A stretch of DNA of 64,000 nucleotides from Lingula anatina (taxonomy: Eukaryota; Brachiopoda; Lingulata; Lingulida; Lingulidae). Each line of letters opens with the position of its first letter. The first letter of the stretch is position 1. Positions 1 to 11,500 of this stretch are shown in pieces. A program made the translations under genes and the position numbers. Location: positions 752,725-816,724 of the forward strand of contig NW_019773847.1 in NCBI RefSeq assembly GCF_001039355.2, written 5' to 3'. The notes below the pieces were generated by a model. It saw nothing but the letters and a program-made list of their open reading frames with translations, was not told the origin of the DNA and made no database searches.

Positions 1-996
1 ACCAGTAATGAACTGCGAAATTAACGCCAGAGACTAGTATAAGCGAGAAACCGGCAATGTGAACCACCGCATACTTTCTTTATTAACGCACCAGTGGGGG
101 CGATAGCGGTCTGATTACTGACCCCCACCAGTCATAGATATTAGATAACTAGAAATAGTTACACCCTACAGAAGACATTATCACAAACAATTTGGTTAAG
201 TCTATCCTTTTTTTTTCCATAAGGCGAAGGCATTCTGAATTCTCAAAACTAAACTGTGTAGACCTATATAGCAAAAGACACAAATAACAAAAAAAAAAAA
301 AAATAGTTTCGTTAACATAAATACTTTTTATTACAAACGAATGCTTGCAAACTCATATGAATTCGATTTGTACTATAGACTTTGTATGATTATAATTTGC
401 ATATACAATGAACATCAACGATTCAATTTCACTGTCTAAATTCAGTATACACTCAGAGATTCTAGAGCGTGTATCACAGTTGGTATATAATGCAAATGAG
501 AACGAAATGCATTTTACAAGAAAAGTTATGTTTTACAATAATCACCCATTCGTCAACTGTAAGTCACTAAAACTCTGATCAGTTTATTATTGAAAGCCTT
601 CCATTATACGTGCAATGCGTTGTTTTACACAAGTTAACAAATTCTTGTTTATTGCGCACACGCGTGCGACCAAGCAAACGTGGTGCATTGTTTTATGTTC
701 GCTTTGCGGTTGATAGTCAACACTTGTCGAGGTAAATTTTTACAGTATAAGAAGTTCTTGGCTATTTCGGGCAAACCCAATAGTTGACAACAGTAAATTG
801 TTTAATTCTCTGAATGTTATGATGCATTGGAACTTGAGGCAGTTTCAGATTCTCGGCGTAATTCCCGTCTGAAGTAATCTACGTTTGCTCATCGCATCAG
901 TTTTAGTCGGTGTGGGATCCTGCACGTTTTATCAAATAACGTGTAGCAATAGGCCCGGTCCTATCCTGTCTCACAGATATCCACGTGAGGAACCCG
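1..996. other. Non-coding flank, no gene recognised
   Basis: AT-rich sequence with short homopolymers and no open frame with a recognisable domain. A short CpG-containing stretch at about 655-690 stands out from the surrounding AT-rich sequence, but nothing in it supports a promoter call. The short open frame at 885-1103 lies largely opposite the peptide candidate downstream and resembles no family I know. This block could be the 3' flank of the minus-strand peptide candidate. Confidence 0.5.
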
Positions 997-1371
997 CTAT
1001 CTCCATCGATTACAATAAAGCAATACCTTACTGGCAAAAGCGTCTAATCCCATTTCGAAACACTTATCCTCGCAGTACTTCATGTCATATTGGGAAAACC
1101 TAGAACATTCGGCGGCACACAACATTATGCAAACCATTTCCGGAAGCTCGGACCGTTTTGTCCGACTTGCAGTTCTGTGAAACTGAAGCCTCCCATCTAG
1201 GTTTATCCCATCAAAATTTTCTATTGATTCCGTTTTAGAAATTTCATACTTGTGAACATATTCGTGTTGTAGCGGTATGTACCTGCATATTGTCAGTAGA
1301 AATAAGTCCAATAGTACTATCACAGTGAAAAAATACCTTGTGGAAATCTGAAAATAATAAACAATTATCAT
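997..1371 (-). CDS. Candidate secreted cysteine-rich peptide precursor (eclosion-hormone-like spacing, tentative)
   Basis: An open frame of 124 codons from the ATG at 1371 to a TAG at 997-999. Seen directly: a basic and hydrophobic N-terminus with a core of about FFTVIVLLDLFLLTIC (residues 14-29), consistent with a signal peptide; a pro-region; a dibasic RTKR at 70-73; then a C-terminal domain with six Cys at 81, 85, 89, 100, 104 and 120 (C-x3-C-x3-C-x10-C-x3-C-x15-C). Two CxxxC pairs suggest a disulfide-linked helical hairpin. Eclosion hormones have a similar but not identical pattern (C-x3-C-x2-C-x12-C-x3-C-x10-C). Signal peptide, dibasic site and Cys cluster are the layout of a neuropeptide or hormone precursor. 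The start is uncertain: a good acceptor (tattttcag) lies just before residue 9, so the first exon may lie upstream. It could also be a chance frame. Confidence 0.35.
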   Translation of the reverse strand: MIIVYYFQISTRYFFTVIVLLDLFLLTICRYIPLQHEYVHKYEISKTESIENFDGINLDGRLQFHRTASRTKRSELPEMVCIMLCAAECSRFSQYDMKYCEDKCFEMGLDAFASKVLLYCNRWR

Positions 1372-3529
1372 TTTCTTTTTCAGAAATAATAATAAGAAGA
1401 ATTGTCTGTGGGGCTCTAAGGTACACCTACTTGTCATATAATTTGAATTTCATTATTATAAATTGTTAAAAAGCCTTTAAGAAGACGTGACCATATTTTA
1501 ATTAAATTGCTAAAACATTTTAAAAAGACGATAGACCGGATTATCCTGTTTTGTCAACTTTTTTTTTAAGTTTCATATATAATTGCATTATTCGTGAATC
1601 TTTTAGTCTGAAAAAAACTTGCAAAATCAGTATTTTAAAGTTCTGAAACTGTTCAACATTTGAGCTCCAAATGTTCTATTTGTAAAATAATTATAATAAA
1701 TAATAATAATAAGTGAGTTAGTAAGTAAGTAAATCTATGGTTGGCCCAATATATGATACCGAGATACTGAGTAGTAACGTATGTTATGTCGTTTTGTATT
1801 ATAAGTATAGTGGACCTTTCGTCTTATTATTTCTAATACTTATTATTTTTAACTGCTCAAAACATTTCAACAAACTGATCATGAAAACATCTCAAAATCT
1901 GCGAAGACAAGAAAAAAGAAACATAAAACAACACTTTCCGCATAAATTTATGCTTGGTAATTAGCAAAATGACGTACCTGATGCATGATGTTAGTCCAAC
2001 AAAGCTCTATGCTTTGCCATATAAATTCATCCGTGCTTCAAGAATTTTTCCTTCTTACAATTTGCTTTTCTCAGAGGGACGTTCTACCTTAATATAGTAC
2101 TTGGCTACCAAGAATCGGAAGTAACGTTGATTGCCGCGTTTTTGAATGGAATGGTCCTTAAGTACCCGCGGTTGCAATGCGGAAAATAGCCGAAGACGGA
2201 ATCTGTCAGTCACTCGTCTTACACAATAAAGATGCCGCTAATTTTAGATGCAGCTCATGTTATCAAAAATATCTCTGGCACGTGTTTCTCTCTGATGCCT
2301 TCCATCCAGCTTAGACTAGCCTTTCTGAAAACGTTTGACTTTCCTCACTTCCGAGAGGCGGGAAAAGAAGAAATGTGAAACATTTCCGCCGAGAAAAACA
2401 CCTGCTAAGCAAAGTAAGCCCCATTGGTTAAATAATCAGTAAGAACCAGAAAAAATAGCTCAGAGCGCACCTTTTTAAAAGCATTTGAAGATTTATCTTC
2501 ACTGCAGCCCACAATATTTGTTCTATATTTAAACATTCATAGGTGCCGTCTTATTGTTATGATTTTTCTTTTTTCTAAAGGAAACGGTTTCATTTTGCGA
2601 GGAGGTGAAACTGTACTTGCGACCGCAATAAAACATGTCCGTGAATGGAGCAATGTTCTGAAACATAAATTATATTAACCACATACAACACTAATTATTC
2701 AAGAGAAAAAAGTTAAGTTACATTAGCCAGACGTCTAGTGCGTAATTTACAAAAATTCCGGAATAAGGTCTACCGACTAAAATTAACTAGGGCTTACAGA
2801 CATTACAATCAGTATAAATAATAACATTATTTTGGTTATTTCGTTACAACAGCAAATGCACGTGACTTTCAAAAGTTGTTTTTTAATCATTTTTTTAAAA
2901 ATAATTTGCACCTTATCTTTTTTACACATTCTAAAATAATAAGAGAATCTTTAAAAAAGTGATCCCATTATTCTGTACATTATATCTTTTAAAGTCGCAC
3001 ATCCATCAAATGCACATTGCCATTTGTTTATTGTTAATGATTTACTTGCCACCATATTACGCCCCCGCACAGTAAGTACGTGGTTGGTTCGCTGAAATAG
3101 CCACACCATCACTAAAATGCGGTTTCTTAGACACTGTCGACTCGGAAATATCCTGCTGACACATTCAACTTTGTAAAACGTATGCACCTTGAACTGCAGA
3201 TCAGACACGTGTCGGTTTCTTCATGTCCATCTCTCCATATCAGTAAGATTTCTGTTTCACTGTCAGTGAGGCTCTTATATCTGTGTAACTTATTTACTTA
3301 TCTGTCATATGTAATTGTCATTAGTCGTAATTATCCATGTCATCAAACTGGCTTTAAACAGCTATGTAACCTTGGTTTAAGTTTAAACATATTCTTTTTG
3401 TGTAACATGTTTATAGTATGTTTATGGTAAATTTAAAATCACATCAAGGTTTATCGCATTGCTTAGATAGAATATTTTATGAGTAATTTTACTGATACGT
3501 ATGTCCATTATATAAAGATGGTAATGCAC

Positions 3530-3620
3530 TAACTGTATTGTATCGTCATTAGTATATCATATTGTACAAGGTCATGACAATCTATGTACCAGTACAGAAA
3601 TAAATTGAATTGAATTGAAT
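3530..3620 (+). mobile_element. Probable 3' end remnant of a non-LTR retrotransposon
   Basis: A segment ends in AATAAATTGAATTGAATTGA, a polyadenylation-like hexamer running into a short tandem pentanucleotide (TTGAA) tail. Several CR1/L2-like non-LTR elements end in short tandem repeats rather than a long poly(A), so this looks like a 5'-truncated insertion on the plus strand. The 5' limit is a guess. No reverse-transcriptase or endonuclease frame is visible upstream. Confidence 0.33.
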
Positions 3621-4329
3621 ATATCAATGTGAAAATAAAGAAGCTGTTCCGGCTATCAAAGCTATTATAGGCTTAACCTTAATTTAACAATACTGATGCC
3701 AAGAAGTAATATTTTGCAGAGGGAAAGTAGAGGAAAAAGTAGTTTGAATCTGTGTCTTATTTCTTTACTCCATAAATACTCACTACGAATCTCTCCCGTC
3801 TCCCAGGATTATTAGTCACCTATAGACTGCAAATTGCTTGCATGACGGTCCTCAGTGATATGGTGAACATAGTGCTTCTCACTGTGGAGAGGCTCAACAA
3901 ACACAACGACAGTTAAAATATATTTTGGGGGATATTCATAGTTTAAGCATTTTCTATTCTCCCCAGAATTTTCTTACTTTACCTTCATTCAGTGTCTAGA
4001 TCAGTACCACAAATAACCTGCTTGCGTCCAGACGGTACCTACCGTAGAGGGTAGCCTACCTATCAACAGCTTCCCACCCCACAATTTTCTCAGCCGTTGG
4101 TATACATCTTTAGCCCACTAGTATAAGATTATACGCAGAACGTGCATATTGGAGCTATAAATACTAATTTTCTGTCTAATATTCTATTTCACTGTGCATT
4201 TGTTAAATACGTAGGCCTATACTTTTCTTCTCAGAATCCTATAGTAATAGTGACTTTTTTTTTTTGAAGAACACAGTCATGCAATCTTTAAAAACAAGAT
4301 TTCAGAGCAATGGATTTTCTAAAATTGCC

Positions 4330-4400
4330 ACAGAGTTATGGCGAATGTCAGGTTGGTAAGTGGGTGAAAAATATCGTTTACCCCAGGAAATTTCGTTAGA
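4330..4400 (-). repeat. Possible degenerate fragment of the TTAA-flanked MITE family
   Basis: The stretch around 4350-4395 (ggtaagtgggtgaaaaata, then cgtttaccccaggaaattt) resembles the subterminal part of the MITE copies at 44.5, 45.8, 52.4 and 60.2-60.8 kb read on the opposite strand (ggtgagtacgggaaaattg, cgtttactccaggaaaatc). Terminal repeats are not recognisable here, so this is at best an old fragment. Confidence 0.25.
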
Positions 4401-4451
4401 TGTTAGTTTTTCGCTGAAAAATCTTGCGCTGAATCCCTTTATTTATGTACA

Positions 4452-4480
4452 GCATTACTAAATATTGGAAGATTAAAAAT
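4452..4480 (+). repeat. 29-bp perfect direct repeat, left copy
   Basis: These 29 bases, beginning GCATTACTAAATATTGG and ending GATTAAAAAT, are identical to 5568-5596. The right copy ends on the AT of the PTK7 start codon. The two copies bracket 1087 bp (4481-5567), which contains the apparent PTK7 5' leader. Confidence 0.9.
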
Positions 4481-5567
4481 TTGAACCTTATAAAAATAAC
4501 TTTCCCCCTAAGTTTTTGTCCTTGCGTAAATAATTTAATTTTCCACAGAGGCGAGTTAGTGGACATGCTTATGATAACATTAATATAAACAACAGACGCT
4601 GCTTTACCGTAATACCGACACAATCAACACAATATTGTTTCGCATTGCTGTTGCTTGGTTGAAAAAGAGAAGTGCAACAAACACATTTGCACTACTTGGA
4701 GCTGTAAGACCGAGAAGGGATACCTAAAAACTACACTCTGACCGCTAGTAGTCTTTTACAGAATTTATTTAATTATTTTTTTGTGTGCTATTTTTAGCCC
4801 CCTGATATAAAAAGGTACCTACAGACTAGGGTGTTTGACCGCCACTACGCGCTCTTATTTCTCTTTTTCTCTCTCCCTGTTTCAAATTTGACAAAACGAC
4901 CATGCGTAATTAAATAAGGGGAAAAAAGTCATGTATATAAATGACATAGAATTTCATCTGTAATTTAGTTGTTAAGACGCTCTTGACTTTCTCTTAAATG
5001 TATCTGAAATTTAATGAAGAAGCCCTTGGTTTTCTCTTACATGTACACCACTCCCGCTCTAAATTTTATGCAGTAGGCCTAATAGGTAACTTCCATTTTG
5101 CACTTCTAAACTAGGACAAAAATGGATTTGACATCAAAAACCAGCCAAACATGTATTGTATTATGTGACTTTGTGACAAAACAGTAGCTGATTGCAAGTG
5201 TACAAACGCATGATCGACAGCCAATTTACCTGGCTGGCTGAAGGCCTTTGTGTTATTGGTACTTCATATCTTTGTCCATAGAGGGCGCAATCGTTGCAGG
5301 TGCTTGGCGGAGGAATATATCTAATTAGTACTTAAATTGTTAATCATGCTTAATATTCTGTCAAAAATTAAAGAAACGAATATTTTATTGATTAAATTTT
5401 ATGCGACGGAAACTTGAGCTGCTAAATTCTTTTGTTTTATTTTACTTTTTAGGATATCTACTTTTCCTCTCGGAAGTGGACTGTTTATCATCGGGGGTGT
5501 TTAGTTTCGTTTGAAGTTGTGCGGTATTCTGTGTAGTAGCTAGCGGGATGTGTGAGGAGCTTCGGCG
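4481..5567 (+). promoter_or_regulatory. PTK7 5' flank, likely promoter and 5'UTR
   Basis: About 1.1 kb immediately upstream of the PTK7 initiator, bounded on both sides by the 29-bp direct repeat. It holds an ETS-like core (CTCGGAAGTGG near 5469-5479) and an AGAGGGCGC motif near 5280-5288, which resembles the core of CTCF sites. No TATA box is placed convincingly. The transcription start cannot be assigned from sequence; the GC-richer stretch 5465-5570 is the most likely leader. Motif matches this short are weak evidence. Confidence 0.35.
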
Positions 5568-5577
5568 GCATTACTAA
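5548..5577 (+). CDS. Short upstream ORF (9 codons) in the PTK7 leader
   Basis: ATG TGT GAG GAG CTT CGG CGG CAT TAC TAA encodes nine residues (MCEELRRHY) and stops 17 nt before the PTK7 ATG. If the transcript starts upstream of 5548, ribosomes would meet this AUG first, which could damp or condition PTK7 translation. Whether it lies in the mature leader depends on the unknown transcription start. Its last codons overlap the right copy of the 29-bp repeat. Confidence 0.3.
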   Translation: MCEELRRHY

Positions 5578-5596
5578 ATATTGGAAGATTAAAAAT
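5568..5596 (+). repeat. 29-bp perfect direct repeat, right copy, ending in the PTK7 start codon
   Basis: Identical base for base to 4452-4480. The last two bases are the A and T of the initiator ATG at 5595-5597. Outside the 29 bases the flanks differ (TTGAACC on the left, GGATTGG on the right). Confidence 0.9.
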
Positions 5597-8500
5597 GGAT
5601 TGGAAGATGTATAGAGGTATTTGGTTAACTGCAGGATGGACAGTCCTGTTTGTTATCCTCATCGGTGAGTACATGTATTCTTAAAGACTTGCACTAGTTT
5701 GACGAACGATACCCATTGTACTTGTAGTAAATAAGCCAGGTGCACTACAACTTGCACGGGTTCATTACCATTGTGCTTTGCTGACGTCGTTGGCTTGGTG
5801 TCTACCGGCATGAAGTATATTCGTGGTGTTTAACCAGTAGTAGGGTTAATTGAACGTCCCTGTCTTGTTTCTTCTTCATCGTGCATTCACAAACCAAAAC
5901 AAAGCGTTTTGCCCAGTAAAACGCACGCGCTGCTTGTAAGTATCCCACCTGTAATATACAACGATCTGCAAAGCATTTAACTATGAGGACTTTACAAATG
6001 GAGTCTCATTCATTTGCCATTAAATACATGTAAAAGGGAGTTGTTTACGCCCCGCTGAATTAAACCCAGCCAGCTTATTTTATACCTCTCATTATCTTGG
6101 AGTCTAGTTTATGGTTTAGAGTTTGCTTTAAGGGCCATTTTATTATCAAACTTACATAGAAAAGAGTGAATGTTATAAACTCCTGGCCAAAAGGACCACT
6201 GTATATTAACCTGTCTGCAGCCTTTTTCCTAGAGATTCATAAAATGCACTTATATAAACTGGCTAGATCTTGTGAATATGGAGAATTGTTTTGTTGGAGA
6301 GAATTCTTAGGTTGGGTTTAAAGTGTTAATTTTTACATCATATATTAGTATCCTGTGTTTATGCGGATACAGGATTGTAATGAGGCATTGAAGTGCAGAT
6401 TTTATGGTGCTAACTTCTAAGTAAGTTTTTCTTGATAATTTCTGACACTGATGATGGCTAAGTTATGACCCCATAATAGTGGTCGGCATTTAAGCAGTCC
6501 TTAAGCTGTGTATATGGCAGTGCCAGTCTTTAAGCGGTAAACTACCACAGGTAATCAGCAAACCTGTAAAACAAACACACCCTATTTAATAGTGCTTTGT
6601 ATAGAAAGATAACTTAAAGTAGTCAAATTCTAACCTTAAAGCTTGCTTTTAAGTTATATTTCCTGCAGAGAATTATACATAAATTAATATTCTCATTGGT
6701 TTGATTTGGTTGGAGGTGCAGCCTCACTACAGTAAAAGAATTCATATATTCTAAAATATGCTTTGTTTAGGCTCAGCTTACTTTAAATATTGACAGTTGA
6801 ATTTAGAGATTTAGTTTTAATGAAATAAGCTATCAGCACTTTGGAAGGCTACACATTTTAGCTGTTGAGAGTCATATATATTAAACATAGAAGGGAAAGG
6901 GTTACATCAGTTACATTTAAATCCTGCCAGAACATGCAATTTTCATTTAGAGCAGAGAGAATGGGGTTGTTGTTTTTGGTCTCGCAGGTCACTGCCACCT
7001 CTAAATTTGAAAGGTTTATGGGGAGAGCTCCTTAAAGGCAGTCCCATTCATAATCTGGTACTGTTCCTGACTGTATATCCCAAACTGTGGCTCTTCCCAG
7101 GGTGTTAAACTCGGATGATCACCAACAGATTATCTCAGCATGAATGTAGAAGTTACTCGATTTAACTGAATAAATAAAATAACAAGTTTCTGTGTAGCAT
7201 GCATATTTTGCTGTTTATTTAACTGAATACCTGTAATGAAATCATAACAAGGCATGCCCATTAACAATTACAGTCATTGTGACTGGCCTAAGCCATATTC
7301 CACTATTTGCAAGTTGACTACACCAATTAGCATGCAGATATGAAGTCAACAATCTGTTTTTCCTAACAGTTGTGTCAAAAAAAGAAAATAATAAAAGATA
7401 AGGAAATAAGTGAATGAAGTATTTGATATTGATCTGTCACAGTTTTGTCCAACAACACATGGAACTTTGGATGAAAAATGGAAAATCATTAAATGTCCCC
7501 TTACTAATGATGCAATGTTATTTTTCTGATGTTTCAGCGTGTGAATCAGCTTTTGCTGAGGGTGGGGAATCCGAGGCAGCTAGCCAAGGTAGAATACCAC
7601 TGGAAGCGACACGATTATTTATGTTTTATGCCACTGCATGATATAATTTTTTTGTCTTTGTAGTAAGCGTTCTGTTTATTTTCTCTCAACTTTTCCAGTG
7701 AATGCCTTAATAACAAGATGCTACTAGTTGAATGTGGGTGTTGGTGCTCCAGTGCTTTTTCTTTACTGCTTTAACAAAATGAATAAGTATAAAGTGAAGA
7801 AAATAGTTTAAAATAAGTATGTATGTATCATGTCTAGTTACGTTTGGGTTTGGAGAGGTTCTTTGAGGTTCATTTGATTTTATTTGAGGGATTAGTTGTC
7901 ACATGAATTGGTTAACAAATATGGTCTCAATTTGGTTAATTAATGTTTTCTTTATTTCAGCTTTTTTGTTCATTATTATAGTTTACAACAAGTGCCTTTG
8001 AGTTTCTGTCATTTATGATTATCACTTATTCAAACCAGCTGTTACACAACAGATTATTTTGTATCAGTAAGGTCATTCAGTACAGTTTAAAGAATAGCTG
8101 AAAGCAAAGTTTTATTTGTCCACTAGTTTGAAAGTAGAACATTGTCAAAGTAATTTAGACCCTTCAAACTTAGCATCGCCAGTCAAATTAAGGGCCCATT
8201 TCTCATCATTGCTTTTATCACATGTTAAATTTCATTTGCACAGAATCTGCATGTATGTTCAGGGGCACTGCAAGAAAGTAATTGCTGCACATTATATCTT
8301 CTTTTAACTTCACCATTCTTAACAGTTTTCCCATCTGAGCTTTAAAACAGTTCTTCTTTTTAAAAATAATATGGGCCTTAAAACGTTTAGCAATATCTGT
8401 TCAGTTATCCTTGAGTGCTATTTGCTTCACCATTTGTCACATACATGATTTCAAACCCTTGTATTATGGAATAGATATAAAGAACACTTTAAATTTGTTT

Positions 8501-11500
8501 TGTAAAAAAAGTATCTTTTCATCGATTTGTTCTTCAGGTACAACAAAGGCTCAGGATAGTTTCTATTTCCTGATCAACCCCAGCAGTCAGGACGTACTTG
8601 AAGGATCCGAAATAACATTAAACTGTGCAGTGTCAAGGGATAAACACATTGTGTACCACTGGACTATGAATGATTTACCAGTACAGAATACAAGCAGGCG
8701 ATATCAAGATGGTACCGATTTGAGGATACTGCGTGTGTTGCGAGAAGATGATTTTGGTGGCTTTCGCTGTGTTGCTACAAACACTACTACAATGATTTCT
8801 TTGAAAAGTACTGAAGCCAGGCTCAATATCATGTGTAAGTACCTTTTCTTTGAAAAAAAAAAAAGAAATTATGGGTCTGGGGTCGTATGAATATAACGCT
8901 TAAGAGAAGGTTTTGTTGTAGGTTCTTTTGTTGATACCTTTTTCTTTGAAAAAAAAAACAATCATACAGATAAAAAATGTGGAGGCAGTTATAAAAAATG
9001 AAAAATAAGAAAGAATCCAAAACTTGGATTTTGTAGCCATTTTTCCCAACAGTTTTTTTATAATAAAATTTTTTTTCTCAATTGATACTTCTCCCCTTAA
9101 GGTGAAGTTTACATACCTGTCAGAACACTGGTCTTCATCTTTGTCCAGGCTGGCAACAATATTTGGATCAAGAAATTAAGAATTGTTTCAGAAGCTGTTA
9201 TGTACATGCTTCAAACTTGACTTGGCATGTCCATCTTTAGTAATTTGAAACTAGAAATTTGTTTTGAATTTACTTCAAATATTTAACATGATGAAAGAGA
9301 GAGGTGTTGGCTTTGAAATAAACAAAATTGATTGGGTCTGTTTATAAAATTATGAGAGTTGAGAGATGTATGTCTGGTCTGATGAAAAAAAGAATATTTT
9401 TGCTTAAGTGGTATAAAATACAACTTTTTAAAGTGATTTTCTGTTAAATTTCTTTTTACAGCCAATTTAATTTGTATCTCATTTGTTTCAACCGTGTAAG
9501 CAAAATGCACAATACCAATAGTGTAAGGCCTTGATATGCATATTGTTATTTAGTTTTTTATGTGCATTATATAGAACTTGTGCTTAGGCAAGGTTAAGGG
9601 AAGACTTTAAATGTAACCTGCAGAGTTTAACAGGATGAATAAATCCATCATACCAGGTTGACACATACCGCCAGAAGCTTGAATAAAACAGCGCGTCGTT
9701 GGTTAAGCTTTAGAACGCGGTTTGCTGTCTAACATATCTGTGTACATTTGAATGCGGAAAGGATAGGCCAGGCGCTCAAGTGGCAAACCAAATTGACCCA
9801 GCATTATTTTCAGGCTTTCAGTTTTACTTGCCCTGCAGGGTATCCCAGTTTTCTATTTCTGCTCTAAAGAATCGTCATACAATATTTTAATATGCAAATG
9901 CGACATTTAGAGGGTGGTCTGTGTCATTTGTGTCATGTCAACATTGTCCTCTTTTCAAAGCCTGTGTGACCTGTTCTAGATCAGGGATGACTTGCTACCT
10001 TTTAACGATTAGTTTCGCACAGTGCAATATTATCAGAACAGGTTAAATGCAATGATTACTGCCTTGTCTTCTGTCACAGCAGCGACTGTAATTGTGTGGT
10101 GCAGTGGTTCAAGTTTAAAAGTGTTGATCATCTTTTATCCTAGATCACAGCTTACTGATATCATTGTACTCCAGGTCAAGTCACCCATTGTCAACTCCTA
10201 AGTTATCATTTAATTTTTTATGCACAAAAAGGGCACAAAAATTTATTGAAAATTGATGTGGAGACGCCTCCAGCAACTTGCTGTGTGATGCTATATGGTT
10301 TGTCCTATAGAATATGTGTTCTCAAAGCTGGATTTCACCTCAATGTATTCAGCATTGGGTGGTATGTTTAAGGTATGAGTGTTTTGTGCCAGTGTTACTT
10401 TTTTGGACAGCCAGACAAAATCACAAGAAAGAGCAGATATGTGAGGCGCACCTTTTTTAATGATAGTGGAGCAATATGAGGCTATCCTGTTTTTTTTTAG
10501 CATGAATTTGTAACCCTTCATATTTCACCGAAAACTTTTGAGAAGACCCTATATTTCCAGTAATACAACAACTTTTAAAGAGCTGTGACACAAGTCTGCC
10601 TAATAATATGAAACATCTTGATTTCTTATTGTAGACCACCAATTCACCTTTTTCATAATTGTATTGTTGAGATATATTATATATTGGCTGACCAGCTCAT
10701 AGAGCATAACTTTATGCACTTTTTCCATCGCCTATTAATTCTCGTCTCTAGAGTTGGTGGTCTCATTGCCCTTCATATTGTCAGCATGAGTTTTACAGGT
10801 GACTTAACAGCACATGAATCAGGCAGTCTTAGAGGGTGACGCTTAACTTGCATTTGTACAATGTACTGCTGCAGGGTCTCTAGAAAATGTGCACACCTGA
10901 TTTTTATCTCCACCAATAAAGGAGGTTATGTTTTCATCATCTTGTTTTTAAGTTTGCTAGTGGGAAAATATGAAGACATCCTCAGAGAGTTTTCATGATA
11001 GACAATTGTTAGGAGGGAAAGAGGAGCTGAGAGTCTCTTGTTATTTTCAGAAGACAATTTTGTATTATTTACTAGTAGATTTCATCTTGGAGGAGGAGCT
11101 CAGAGAGCGCTATCTAGCTTAAGGGAGTTTCTAGAGAACATAGGCCTTAACCCTGCAGCATGTAGTTATATTAGGTCTGAAGAGTAAATAGAATTTTTTT
11201 GACTGGATGCCATTTTGTTATCAAAATTTGACTATTGTATTCAATATTAGCTTGCAACAGAAGAGAAATTTTGAACAGTTGATCTAAGGAAATGAAGGTT
11301 CATAGAATTAGCATAGAGAGAGTTAGGTTCAGGAGTAACCAGATATGAAATGGAACAGAAGTATTTGAAAAGTAAGGCATTTGTATTGAGCTTCTCCAAG
11401 TCTGAACTGATCCTGAAGATTGAATTACCAGAGGCTTTTATCAAATAAAAGGACTAGAATGCTTCCACTTCGGTGGGGAGTGTTACCTTGCATTAAGGTA

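Larger units (their letters stand above)
1372..4451. other. Intergenic region, largely featureless
   Basis: About 3 kb without a supportable gene. The short open frames at 1737-1964, 2951-3208, 3182-3430 and 4396-4623 have no recognisable domains. The stretch at 2140-2420 is less AT-rich and could hold an upstream exon or promoter of the minus-strand peptide candidate, but no splice-consistent exon could be fixed. A retroelement-like 3' tail is listed separately near 3600. Confidence 0.45.

Noticed and set aside
90-140. CTCF-like GTGGGGGCGA and its inverse GACCCCCACC
   Set aside because: The alignment to the CTCF consensus is off by one base and has no further support.
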